From the NCBI RefSeq assembly GCF_001294645.1, contig NZ_CP011868.1, positions 2,418,001 to 2,482,000 on the forward strand: 64,000 bases of DNA, in the 5' to 3' direction. Below the pieces are notes generated by a model that saw nothing but the letters and a program-made list of their open reading frames with translations, was not told the origin of the DNA and searched no databases. Each line of letters begins with the position of its first letter. The stretch's first letter is position 1. This DNA comes from Pseudonocardia sp. HH130629-09. Its GTDB lineage: Bacteria > Actinomycetota > Actinomycetes > Mycobacteriales > Pseudonocardiaceae. Made by a program: the position numbers and the translations under genes. Positions 43,730 to 56,974 of this stretch are shown here, one piece after another.

Positions 43730-45835
43730 TCAGTCGATCTCGTCGGGGTCGAGCCGGACCCGCACGGTCTCGGGGGCCTTGCGGGCGGTGCGCAGGGCCT
43801 GCGCGTCGTGCAGGGCCCGGGCCAGGTCGCGGCCGGCCCGCCGGGGGACCCGCAGCAGTGCGCGCTCCCGGACCTCGTCGGCGGCGCCGTGGCCGGCCCC
43901 GGGGCGGTCCGGCGGGTCGATCTCGACCGGTCCGAGCACCTCCACCCCCTCGGGCGGGGACGGGTCGACGCGCCCGGTGCCGAGCACCGCGTCGCAGATC
44001 TCGGCGACGGTGGCGGGCGGCCCCTCCACCGAGGCCATCCGGACGGCAGGCGGGAAGCCCACCTCGGCGCGTTCGGCGAGCTCGGCCTCGGCGTGCCCGG
44101 CCGGGTCCCAGCGCACCAGTGCCTGCACCGTCGGCAGGGACGCCTCGGCGACGACCACCACCCGTCCGCCGTCGGTGTGCGGGACGACCCCGGCGGCCGC
44201 GGCGAACCAGCGGCGCAGCGTCTCCTCGGCGACGCGCAGATCGGGCCGGGCGAGCATCGCCCAGCCGTCGAGCAGCAACGCTGCGCCGTACCCCGCTCCG
44301 CCGCCGCCCTCGACGACGGGCTCCGCACCCGGGGTGGCGACGACCAGCGCGGGCCCGGCCGGGACGGTGTCGAGGACCTCGGCGCCGCCGCCGGAGGTGC
44401 GCACGGTGACGCCGGGGAACGCGCGGCCCAGCTCCTCGGCGGTGCGCCCGGCACCGACGACCCCGGCCCGCAGCCGCCGCGACCCGCAGTGCCCGCAGCG
44501 GAAGGCCGGCTCCGCGCGGCCGCACCAGCGGCAGGCGGGCAGCGCGCCCTCGGAGCCGGCGCCGGAGCGCGGCAGGCCCAGCGGGCCCGCGCAGTGCCGG
44601 CAGCGGGCGGCGTCGCGGCAGGACGCGCACGCCAGGAACGGCAGGTACCCCGACCGCGGCACCTGCACCAGCACCGGGCGGCCGGCGCTCAACGCGGCGC
44701 GGGCGGCCTCGAACGCGACGCCGGGGACCCGGGCGGCGCGGGCGGCCGGGTCGCGCACGAGCTGGGTGTCGGTCTCGCCGATCGCGGTGACCCGCGGCAT
44801 CCGGGCCCGCACGGTGGCGCGGTCGGCCGCGACCGAACTCGCCCAGCGGGTCTCGACGAGCACCTGGGCCTCGGCGGTGCGGGCGAACCCGGCGAGCAGC
44901 AGCGCGGCGCCCTCGCGGTGCGCGCGCAGCACCAGCACGTCGCGGACCTGAGGGTAGGGGGCGCGGGGCTCGGACTGGGAGTCGTCGCCGTCGTCCCACA
45001 CGGCCAGCAGGCCCAGCTCGCCGAGCGGGGCGAACGCCGCGGACCGGGTGCCGACGACGACCCGCACACTCCCCCGCCGCACCGCCAGCCAGCGCCGGTA
45101 GCGCTCGGCCGGCCCGAGCTCCGCGGTCAGGGCCACCACGCCGGCCTCGCCGAGCAGTGCGGCGCACGCCGCGTGCAGCCGGGCGACGTCGCGCTGGTCG
45201 GGGACGACGAGCAGCGCTGAGCGCCCGGCCGACCGGGTGGCGACGGCGGCCTCGGCCAGCCGGGCCGCCCACTCCTCCCCCGGCAGCGCCTGCCAGACGG
45301 CGTGCGCGGCACGTCCGCCCGCCAGCGCGTCGAGGAAGGCGCCGCCGCGCGGGTAGGCCTCCCAGCCCGCCCGGTCCACCGGGGCGGGGTCGGTCGTGTC
45401 GCGCTCGCGCGGGGTCTCGGACTCGACGCGGGCGTGCCGGGCCGGCACCGCGAGGCGCAGGACGTCGGCCATCACCCCGGCGTAGCGGTCGGCGACGGCG
45501 CGGGCCAGGCCCGCCACCTCGGCGGTGAGCACCGGTTCGGGCGAGACGACCTTGTCGACCCAGGCGAGCCACCCGGCGTGGGCCGTGTCGTCGGAGCGTT
45601 CCAGCAGGAAGCCGTCGACCAGCCGGCCGGCGAACCGCACCCGCACCCGCACGCCGGGGACGGCGGCGTCGTCGAGATGGGTCGGGACGCGGTAGTCGAA
45701 GGTCCGGTCCAGGTGCGGGAGCGCGACGTCGACCAGCACCCGCGCGACCGGACGGACCGCGGCGGGCTGCCACTCCCCTCGGTTGCGCCCCGGGCGGCGG
45801 GTGCGGGTCGCCGGGGCCGGACGCGGAGAGCTCAC
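43730..45835 (-). CDS. priA: PriA-related primosomal protein N', helicase motifs lost
   Basis: A 701-residue PriA homologue. The N-terminal DNA-binding domain (VARVLVDVALPHLDRTFDYR) and the zinc-binding cysteines (CASCRDAARCRHC; CRWCGRAEPAFRCGHCGS) are kept. The Walker A loop expected near residue 180 is replaced by HAVWQALPGEEWAAR, and DEAH is replaced by WDDGDD. Actinobacterial PriA proteins are known for this loss and are considered replication-restart scaffolds rather than helicases. GTG/ATG choice: starts MSSPRPAPATRTRR. Lies between metK and def. Confidence 0.9.
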   Translation of the reverse strand: MSSPRPAPATRTRRPGRNRGEWQPAAVRPVARVLVDVALPHLDRTFDYRVPTHLDDAAVPGVRVRVRFAGRLVDGFLLERSDDTAHAGWLAWVDKVVSPEPVLTAEVAGLARAVADRYAGVMADVLRLAVPARHARVESETPRERDTTDPAPVDRAGWEAYPRGGAFLDALAGGRAAHAVWQALPGEEWAARLAEAAVATRSAGRSALLVVPDQRDVARLHAACAALLGEAGVVALTAELGPAERYRRWLAVRRGSVRVVVGTRSAAFAPLGELGLLAVWDDGDDSQSEPRAPYPQVRDVLVLRAHREGAALLLAGFARTAEAQVLVETRWASSVAADRATVRARMPRVTAIGETDTQLVRDPAARAARVPGVAFEAARAALSAGRPVLVQVPRSGYLPFLACASCRDAARCRHCAGPLGLPRSGAGSEGALPACRWCGRAEPAFRCGHCGSRRLRAGVVGAGRTAEELGRAFPGVTVRTSGGGAEVLDTVPAGPALVVATPGAEPVVEGGGGAGYGAALLLDGWAMLARPDLRVAEETLRRWFAAAAGVVPHTDGGRVVVVAEASLPTVQALVRWDPAGHAEAELAERAEVGFPPAVRMASVEGPPATVAEICDAVLGTGRVDPSPPEGVEVLGPVEIDPPDRPGAGHGAADEVRERALLRVPRRAGRDLARALHDAQALRTARKAPETVRVRLDPDEID

Positions 45836-45876
45836 GCCGAGGGTCTACCACGAGGCACCGACGTCCCCCGGACACG

Positions 45877-45917
45877 CCCGTGGCCGCCGACCGCACGGTG
45901 CGGTCGACGGCCACGGG
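45877..45917 (-). terminator. Hairpin after metK
   Basis: Two 20-nt arms (45877-45896, 45898-45917) complementary with one mismatch; the inner bases form the loop. Located between the metK stop (45933) and the priA start (45835). Confidence 0.65.
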
Positions 45918-45932
45918 GCACGTGCTCGGCGG

Positions 45933-47135
<1,203 letters not shown>

Positions 47136-47481
47136 GCGCAGATTCTCCATCCCGTTGGCAATGTTCTCCGCACCGGCGCGACGGCGCCGTCGCGCTCGCT
47201 CGGACGCACGCCCATGATCGCGGGCGCCCCTCGCCATGCAGGGTAGTGCAGACCGGCCGCCCGGACGGGACCACCTGCGACGAACTCACACACGGAGCGT
47301 GACGCGCCGTGGTAATGATGCTACTCAGTGTCGCCGGATGGGGTGATTGACCCTGCGCGCACGAATCGAACGGGGGTCGGCTCGTTGGGCCGGACAACAC
47401 CTCGCACGCCCCGCGGGGTCGCCCACGAACGGATCCGCACGGTGGCCTCCCCGGCCCCGGCGGCACGGAGGTTGTTCCACG
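47136..47481. other. Divergent metK/SH3-protein intergenic region
   Basis: About 346 nt. On the plus strand TAATGAT near 47313-47319 is a -10 candidate for the SH3 gene; on the minus strand TAGCAT overlapping the same place could serve metK. A perfect 18-bp palindrome, CGCGACGGCGCCGTCGCG, sits at 47177-47194 in the metK leader; about one such repeat is expected by chance in a window of this length and composition. No gene recognised. Confidence 0.4.
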
Positions 47482-48000
47482 ATGAAGCCGAACTCGCGAC
47501 GCGTCGCTGCCGTCCTCGGCGCCCTGGCCGTGGCCGGCGTCACCACCATCGGGATCGTTGCCGGCACCGCGTCGGCCGCCGGTACCGGCACCTGCACCCA
47601 GAGCGTCAACGTCCGCTCCGAGCCCGAGACCGACGCCCCGATCGTCGGTGTGTGCGAGCGCGGGGAGACCACCTCGACCGGGGACACCCAGGACGGGTTC
47701 GTCGAGCTCCCCGAGTACGGCGGCTGGGCGATGTCCCGGTACGTCTCGACCTCCGGCACCGAGCGCTCCGGGTCCTCGGAGGACTCGCTGACCCCGAGCA
47801 GCAGCGAGCGGTCGACCCCGTCGACCTCGTCGCCGTCGACCACGAGCCCGCGGTCGACCTCCTCGGCGACGCCGTCCACCTCCACGCCGCGGTCGACCTC
47901 GTCGGCCACGCCGTCGTCGGACGAGGGGTCGGGCGAGGGCTCCGACTCCTCCTCCGGCGAGGCGACGCCCACCCGCAGCTCGTTCTTCGACGAGGACTGA
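47482..48000 (+). CDS. Secreted SH3-domain protein with Ser/Thr-rich tail
   Basis: A 172-residue protein with a Sec signal peptide (RRVAAVLGALAVAGVTTIG then GTASA-A, cleavage near residue 33). The mature part begins with an SH3b-like domain, CTQSVNVRSEPETDAPIVGV to GGWAMSRYVST, with cysteines flanking it. The rest is Ser/Thr/Pro-rich with a duplicated PRSTSSATPS unit and ends in an acidic patch. SH3b domains often bind cell wall; the tail may be a wall-spanning or glycosylated linker. GGAGG precedes the ATG by about 10 nt. It interrupts the conserved metK-coaBC order on the opposite strand, suggesting later insertion. Confidence 0.75.
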   Translation: MKPNSRRVAAVLGALAVAGVTTIGIVAGTASAAGTGTCTQSVNVRSEPETDAPIVGVCERGETTSTGDTQDGFVELPEYGGWAMSRYVSTSGTERSGSSEDSLTPSSSERSTPSTSSPSTTSPRSTSSATPSTSTPRSTSSATPSSDEGSGEGSDSSSGEATPTRSSFFDED

Positions 48001-48007
48001 GCCGGGG

Positions 48008-48062
48008 CGCACGACGACGTGCCCGCACCGGAAGCTCCGGTACGGGCAGGTCGTCGTGTGCG
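48008..48062. terminator. Bidirectional terminator between the SH3 gene and coaBC
   Basis: A long interrupted stem: 48012-48018 with 48050-48056, 48021-48025 with 48043-48047, 48027-48031 with 48037-48041, loop AAGCT. Convergent genes end 7 nt and 5 nt away. Confidence 0.75.
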
Positions 48063-48067
48063 GGGGC

Positions 48068-49285
48068 TCAGCGCAGGCGCGGGGTGACCGCATCCCAGAT
48101 GCGGGAGGCGAGCAGCGCCTTGGAGCCGAACGGCAGCTCCTCCTCGCCGCCGTCGCGGGCGAGCAGCCAGCCGGCGTTGTCCGCGGTCTCGAAGGCCTTG
48201 CCGTCGCCGACCGCGTTCACCACGAGCAGGTCGCAGCCCTTGCGGGCGAGCTTGGCGCGGCCGTGGTGGAGCACGTCGCCGTCGGCGTCGCCGGTCTCGG
48301 CCGCGAACCCGACCACCACCTGACCCGGCCGTGGCGGGTCGGCCACGAGCCCGGCGAGGATGTCGGGGTTCTGGGTCAGCCGCAGCGGCGCCGGCTCGGC
48401 GTCACCGCGCTTGATCTTGTCGACAGCCGTGTCGACCGGCCGGAAGTCCGCGACGGCGGCCGCCATGACCACCGCGTCGGCGTCGGCGGCGGCGCCGCGG
48501 ACGGCGGCCTCCATCGCGACGGCGGTCCCCGCCGCGACCACGTCCACCCCGGCCGGGGCGCCGAGGTCCGCGGTGTGTCCGGCGACGAGCGTCACCCGCG
48601 CGCCGCGCTGGGCGGCGACCCGGGCCAGCGCCCAGCCCTGCCGGCCGGAGGAGCGGTTGCCGAGGAACCGGACCGGGTCGAGGTTCTCCCGGGTCCCACC
48701 GGCACTGACCACCACGTGGCGGCCCTCCAGGTCGCGCGGCAGCGCGTCCGGGCGCTCCAGCAGCAGCCGGGCCAGATCGACGATCTCGGCCGGGTCGGGC
48801 AGCCGGCCCTTGCCGGTGTCCGCGCCGGTCAGCCGGCCCGCTGCGGGTTCGATCACCACGGTGCCACGGGCGCGCAGCAGCGCGACGTTGTCGACCGTCG
48901 CGGGGTGCTCCCACATCTCGGTGTGCATCGCGGGCGCCAGCATCACCGGGCAACGGGCGGTCAGCAGCGCGGCGGTGAGCAGGTCGTCGGAGCGGCCGTG
49001 TGCCAGGCGGGCCATGAGGTCCGCGGTCGCCGGGGCGACGACGACGAGGTCCGCACCCTTGCCCAGGGCCACGTGCGGCACCTCGTGGACGTCGGAGAAC
49101 ACCCCGGTGGCCACCGGCCGCCCGGACAGAGCCTCGAACGTCGCGGCGCCGACGAACCGCAGCGCGGACTCGGTGGGGATCACCCGCACCGCATGGCCGG
49201 ACTCGGTCAGACGGCGCAGCACCTCGGCGCTCTTGTAGGCGGCGATGCCGCCGGAGACGCCGAGGAGCACCTCGGGAGGAGCCAT
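48068..49285 (-). CDS. coaBC: Bifunctional phosphopantothenoylcysteine decarboxylase / phosphopantothenate-cysteine ligase
   Basis: Two middle steps of CoA synthesis. The 405-residue protein has the FMN-binding CoaC domain (LLGVSGGIAAYKSAEVLRRL; VVVAPATADLMARLA; PVMLAPAMHTEMW) and the CoaB domain from about residue 190 (VVVSAGGTRENLDPVRFLGN; NRSSGRQGWALA; VMAAAVADFRPV with K in DKIKRG). ATG at 49285 lies 9 nt after rpoZ. Confidence 0.97.
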   Translation of the reverse strand: MAPPEVLLGVSGGIAAYKSAEVLRRLTESGHAVRVIPTESALRFVGAATFEALSGRPVATGVFSDVHEVPHVALGKGADLVVVAPATADLMARLAHGRSDDLLTAALLTARCPVMLAPAMHTEMWEHPATVDNVALLRARGTVVIEPAAGRLTGADTGKGRLPDPAEIVDLARLLLERPDALPRDLEGRHVVVSAGGTRENLDPVRFLGNRSSGRQGWALARVAAQRGARVTLVAGHTADLGAPAGVDVVAAGTAVAMEAAVRGAAADADAVVMAAAVADFRPVDTAVDKIKRGDAEPAPLRLTQNPDILAGLVADPPRPGQVVVGFAAETGDADGDVLHHGRAKLARKGCDLLVVNAVGDGKAFETADNAGWLLARDGGEEELPFGSKALLASRIWDAVTPRLR

Positions 49286-49294
49286 CGAGAGGTC

Positions 49295-49564
49295 TTACTC
49301 GCCCTCGGTGTGCTCGAGCATCCCCGCCTGGATCTCGCGCATCGCGATCGACAGCGGCTTCTCGCGCGGGCCCGGCTCGACGAGCGGGCCGACGTACTCG
49401 AGCAGTCCCTCACCGAGCTGGGAGTAGTAGTCGTTGATCTGCCGGGCGCGCTTGGCCGCGTAGATGACCAGCGCGTACTTCGAGCTGACCTGGCCGAGCA
49501 GGTCGTCGATCGGCGGGTAGGTGATGCCCTCGGGGGCGGTGGAGGTGCCGGTGGGCGTGCTCAC
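49295..49564 (-). CDS. rpoZ: RNA polymerase omega subunit
   Basis: An 89-residue omega subunit with the conserved [20 protein letters not shown] and [14 protein letters not shown] at 49564 has AGGAG 8 nt upstream. Lies between gmk and coaBC as in most bacteria. Confidence 0.97.
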   Translation of the reverse strand: MSTPTGTSTAPEGITYPPIDDLLGQVSSKYALVIYAAKRARQINDYYSQLGEGLLEYVGPLVEPGPREKPLSIAMREIQAGMLEHTEGE

Positions 49565-49602
49565 GTGGTGGACTCCTGAAGAACGAGGGGGACCTGGGGC
49601 AC

Positions 49603-50214
49603 TCAGACGGCGCCGCGGTCGACCGCCAATGCTACCAACCGGCCGATCACGGCCTGCAGGTCGTCGTTGACGACCACCTCGTCGAACTCCCCCTGGGCGT
49701 CCATCTCCTCGATGGCGGTCCGCAGCCGGCGCTCGCGCTGCTCGGGGGTGTCGGTGTTGCGGTCGGTGAGCCGACGGGTCAGCTCCTCCATCGACGGCGG
49801 CGCGACGAAGACGGTGACGGCCTCGGGCACGACCCGTTTGACGGACCGGGCGCCCTGCAGGTCGACCTCGACCAGGACCGGACGGCCCTGGTCGAGGGCC
49901 TGCTGGACGGGTACCCGTGGCGTGCCGGAGCGCTGCAGCCCGCCGTGCACCTCGGCCCACTCGAGGAGTTCGCCGCGCTCGATGAGCGCGTCGAACTCCT
50001 CGCGGGACGCGAAGTGGTAGTCACGGCCGTCCACCTCACCCGGCCGCGGGGGCCGGGTCGTGGCGGACACGCTGAACAGCAGCTCCGGCAGCGCCTCGCG
50101 CAGTCCCGCGACCACGCTGCTCTTGCCCACCCCGGACGGCCCGGCCAGCACGAGCAGCCGTCCGCGGGCGGGGCCGGTCCGGCCGGAGGACATGACGGAG
50201 GAGGTGTCGGTCAC
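49603..50214 (-). CDS. gmk: Guanylate kinase
   Basis: Phosphorylates GMP. The 203-residue protein has the P-loop [18 protein letters not shown], the GMP-binding segments [19 protein letters not shown] and EWAEVHG, and [16 protein letters not shown] at 50214, 12 nt after mihF. Confidence 0.97.
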   Translation of the reverse strand: MTDTSSVMSSGRTGPARGRLLVLAGPSGVGKSSVVAGLREALPELLFSVSATTRPPRPGEVDGRDYHFASREEFDALIERGELLEWAEVHGGLQRSGTPRVPVQQALDQGRPVLVEVDLQGARSVKRVVPEAVTVFVAPPSMEELTRRLTDRNTDTPEQRERRLRTAIEEMDAQGEFDEVVVNDDLQAVIGRLVALAVDRGAV

Positions 50215-50226
50215 GGGACGCCCGGA

Positions 50227-50541
50227 TCAGCTCGGGTAGCGCTCGAGCAGCGCCTTGCGCTGACGGTCGCCCAGGCCACGCAGGCGGCGGCTGGTCGCGA
50301 TCTCCAGCTCCTCCATGATCTGCTGGGCACGGACCTTGCCGACGTTCGGCAGCGCCTCGAGCAGCGCCGAGACCTTCATCTTGCCGAGCACCTCGTCGGT
50401 CTCGGCCTTCTTCAGCACCTCCTCGAGGGTGGTGCCGCCGCGCTTGAGGCGGTCCTTCAGCTCGGCCCGGGCCCGGCGCGCGGCCGCAGCCTTCTCCAGC
50501 GCGGCGGCGCGCTGTTCCTCGGTCAGCTGGGGAAGGGCCAC
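50227..50541 (-). CDS. mihF: Integration host factor, actinobacterial type (mIHF)
   Basis: A 104-residue helical nucleoid-associated protein; it has the helix-two-turns-helix region ALPNVGKVRAQQIMEELEIA and a basic C-terminus RLRGLGDRQRKALLERYPS. The N-terminal helix is Ala/Arg-rich. GTG at 50541 follows a GGAGG site. The order mihF-gmk-rpoZ is conserved in actinobacteria. No relation to the alpha/beta IHF of proteobacteria. Confidence 0.95.
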   Translation of the reverse strand: MALPQLTEEQRAAALEKAAAARRARAELKDRLKRGGTTLEEVLKKAETDEVLGKMKVSALLEALPNVGKVRAQQIMEELEIATSRRLRGLGDRQRKALLERYPS

Positions 50542-51027
50542 GGTTGGTTCCTCCGTACTTTCCTGTGTCGTTCTCGTCGTTCTCGCCGCCGTGATCCCGG
50601 CTCGCGCCGGGGTGTCGCGTCAGCGATCGGGCGGCGGGTCGCACCTACCCGTCCGGGGGACGTCCCGGCTGGTGCGATCGAACGTACCCACGACCTCCAC
50701 GGAAGCGTCAATGGGGGTCCCACCTCCGGTTTCGGCCGTACGGAGGTGATCAACGGCACGCCGGCGGTCCCGCCACACCACTGCCACCCGGCTCCGCCGG
50801 ACGGCGGGTCGGCGCAGTGGGCGTGCCGGGGTGCACCCCACCGACACGGTCGGGCGCGCCCGATCGACGTCCCGGTGCGCCGGGGGGCTCCCGACCGGCA
50901 CGACGGACCGCCGGCCGCCCTCCCGGCGCGTCCGGCGTCGCCGACAGCCACGGTCGCCGTCGGTGTGCGGGGGACCGGTGCCGGACGTGGCACCGGTCCC
51001 CCGCACACCGACGTCGGCCGGTCCGGT
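50542..51027. other. Gene-free region between pyrF and mihF
   Basis: Holds the pyr operon terminator (50958-51013) and the mihF promoter. On the minus strand TTGACG (50711-50706) and TACGTT (50686-50681) are 19 bp apart, a loose sigma-70-type pair that would give a leader of about 130 nt. No protein or RNA gene recognised. Confidence 0.45.
50958..51013 (-). terminator. Perfect 24-bp hairpin ending the pyr operon
   Basis: Arms 50958-50981 and 50990-51013 are perfectly complementary over 24 bp around an 8-nt loop, 14 nt after the pyrF stop. There is no T-tract. It is the strongest hairpin in the window and symmetrical, so it would work in both directions. Confidence 0.85.
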
Positions 51028-51857
51028 TCAGTGCGATCCGGCGGTCGCCGAGGCCAGATCCTCGCTCAGGGCGTGCGCGGCGTCACGCAGCGCGGACGGG
51101 TCGGGGCCCGCCCGGAGCACCCCGCGGGCCGACACCGGCAGCACCGGGCCCGTGGTGCCCGCGAACCGCGCCACCACGTCGGCCGGGCTCGCGCCCTGGG
51201 CGCCGAGCCCGGGCACCAGCACCGGACCGTTCAGCGCGCTCAGGTCCAGGCCGTGGTCGTGGGTGCCGCCGACGACGACCCCCACCGCCCCGCCGGGCCG
51301 TGCGCCGGCGTTGCGCGCGGCGGCATCGTCGACCATCTGCTGGGCGACGGACAGCCCGCCCGGCGTCGTAGCGCACTGCACCGCGGCACCGTCCGGGTTG
51401 GACGTCCGGGCCAGCACGAACACCCCGCGCCCGGACTCGTCGGCCGCGGTCAGTGCCGGTTCCAGCGACCCGAACCCCAGGTAGGGCGACAGGGTGAGCG
51501 CGTCCGCCCCGAGCGGCGCGCCGACGCGCAGATAGGCGTCGGCGTAGCCGTCCATGGTGGAGCCGATGTCGCCGCGCTTGGCGTCGAGCAGGGTCAGGGT
51601 GCCCGTGCCCGCGTACCCGGCGAGCAGCTGCTCCAGCACCGCGACGCCCGCCGAGCCGTGCCGCTCGAAGAACGCCGACTGCGGCTTCACCACCGACACC
51701 GCCCCGGCGAACGCGGTGTGGCAGCGGTCGGCGAACGCGGCGAGGCCGTCGGCGTCGTCGGTGAGGTCCCAGGCCGCCAGCAGGGCCGGGTGCGGGTCGA
51801 TCCCGACGCACAGCGGCCCGTGGGCGGCGACGGCCTCGCCGAGCCGGGCGGCAACGC

Positions 51858-51861
<4 letters not shown>
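51028..51861 (-). CDS. pyrF: Orotidine 5'-phosphate decarboxylase, type 2
   Basis: Last step of UMP synthesis. The 277-residue protein has [15 protein letters not shown] and the catalytic [20 protein letters not shown] with the K-D pair. GTG at 51861 overlaps the carB stop (GTGA). Last gene of the pyr operon. Confidence 0.96.
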
Positions 51862-55168
<3,307 letters not shown>

Positions 55169-55169
<1 letters not shown>

Positions 55170-56974
55170 CAGTGGTCCTCCTGCCGGGCCTGGTCGTGCC
55201 GGTCCGGGTGCTGCGGGGTGGATGGGGCTGCGTGGGGCGGCGGCCACGGGCGGTCGTCGACGGGCCGGGCGCGGCCGGACACCGGGTCGGCGCCCGGTCC
55301 CGGGTCGGCCGGGACGTCCGTCGCGTCCGGGTCCGCGGTGGCGCCCGGGTGGGCGGGTGTGCCGCCGTCGCGGCGCAGCGCGTCCTCGATGTCGGAGAAC
55401 GGCGCCGTCAGCGGGTCCGGGGTGGCGGGACGACCGAGGGCAGGCATCCGGCTGGTGGGCGGCTCCACCTCGTCGCGGCCGGAGACCGGGGTCCCGGCCG
55501 GCGGGGTGACGGGCAGCCGAGTGGTGTGCTCGTCGGCGGCGTGCTCGTCGACAGGGCGCTCATCGGCGGTGTGCTCGACGGCCGCCGGGCCGGGCCGGGT
55601 CCCGGCATGCGGGACCTCCGGGCTGCCCGGCTCGAACCCGCCCGCGGCCGGGGCCGGGCCCGGTGACGGAGCGGGCGGGGTGGGCCGCAGGTCGACCGAC
55701 GGGGCCGCGGTCGCCGACGGCGGCGTGGCCGGGTCGGGCTGGGCGGTCATCCCCGGCGCAGGCGCGGGCTCCGGCTCGGACTCGGACACGGGGTCGGACT
55801 CGAGCTGCGGGTACGACGCGGGCGCGGTGCCCTCGGGCCGCTGCCCGGCGACGCCGGCGTAGCCGACCGGGTGCTCGGTCATGAGCGCGACGAACCGGTC
55901 GAACAGGTCCGCGGCGTCGTGCGGGCCCGCGGCTGCCTCGGGGTGGTACTGCACGGAGAAGGCGGGGAAGTCCAGCCCGGTCATGCCCTCGACGGTGTCG
56001 TCGTTGGGGCAGTAGTGGCTGATCTGCGCCCGGCCGTAGGGGGTGTCGAACTCCTCCCCCGGCGACCCGGCGACCGCGAACCCGTGGTTCTGCGAGGTGA
56101 TCGCGATCCGCCCGGTGGCGTGCTCGACGACGGGGATGTTCACGCCGCGGTGGCCGTAGCGGAGCTTGTAGGTCTCGCGCCCCAGCGCGCGACCCAGGAT
56201 CTGGTTGCCGAAGCAGATGCCGAACAGCGGGATCCGGCGCTCCAGCACCTGCCGGGCCAGCGCGACCGGACCGTCGGCGGTGGCCGGGTCACCGGGGCCG
56301 TTGGCCAGGAAGAAGCCGTCCGGGCGCAGCGACTCGACCGTCTCGATGGTGCTCGAGGCTGGCAGCACGTGCACCTCGATGCCACGGGCGGCCATCATCC
56401 GCGGGGTGTTGAACTTGATGCCGACGTCGAGGGCGGCGACGACGAAGCGCCGCTCCCCCACCGCGGGCACCACGTAGGTCTCGGCGGTGGTCACGGCGCC
56501 GTAGAGGTCGGCGCCCTCCATCGGCGGGGACTGCCGCACCCGCTCGACGAGCTCGTCGTCCGGGGCGATCGCGTCGCCGGTGAATATGCCGGCCCGCATG
56601 GCGCCGCGCTCACGCAGGTGGCGCACCGCGGCGCGGGTGTCGATCCCGGCGACGCCGACGACCCCCTGGGTGCGCAGCGCGTCCTCCAGGGTGCCGGTGG
56701 CCCGCCAGTTCGACGGCCGCCGGGCGGGGTCGCGCACGACGTAGCCGGCGACCTGGATGCCGGAGGACTCGTCGTCCTCGTCGTTCCAGCCGGTGTTGCC
56801 GATCTGCGGTGCGGTCTGCAGCACGATCTGTCGGTGGTACGACGGGTCGGTGAGGGTCTCCTGGTAGCCGGTCATGGCCGTGGTGAACACGGCCTCACCC
56901 AGGGTCTGCCCGGTGGCGCCGTAGGCCTCACCGCGGAAGATCCGTCCGTCCTCGAGAACCAAAAGCGCGGTCAC
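55169..56974 (-). CDS. carA: Carbamoyl-phosphate synthase small subunit with a long C-terminal tail
   Basis: Glutaminase subunit, 601 residues against about 380 in the family. The catalytic part has [15 protein letters not shown], the nucleophile in [15 protein letters not shown] and the His/Glu pair in [14 protein letters not shown], ending near residue 365 at [10 protein letters not shown]. The remaining ~235 residues (55172-55870) are low-complexity Pro, Ala, Glu, Asp and Thr with no recognisable fold, ending in [11 protein letters not shown]. The stop overlaps the carB ATG, so the tail is in the annotated frame, not a misjoined gene. GTG at 56974 overlaps the pyrC stop (GTGA). Confidence 0.94.

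Noticed and set aside
47177..47194. 18-bp perfect palindrome in the metK leader as an operator
   Set aside because: About one such 9-bp-arm palindrome is expected by chance in 64 kb of this composition, and it is not placed at a recognisable promoter.
47136..47340. Possible SAM riboswitch before metK
   Set aside because: I looked for the conserved SAM-I, SAM-II and SAM-IV core elements in the metK leader and did not see them; only a short palindrome is present.
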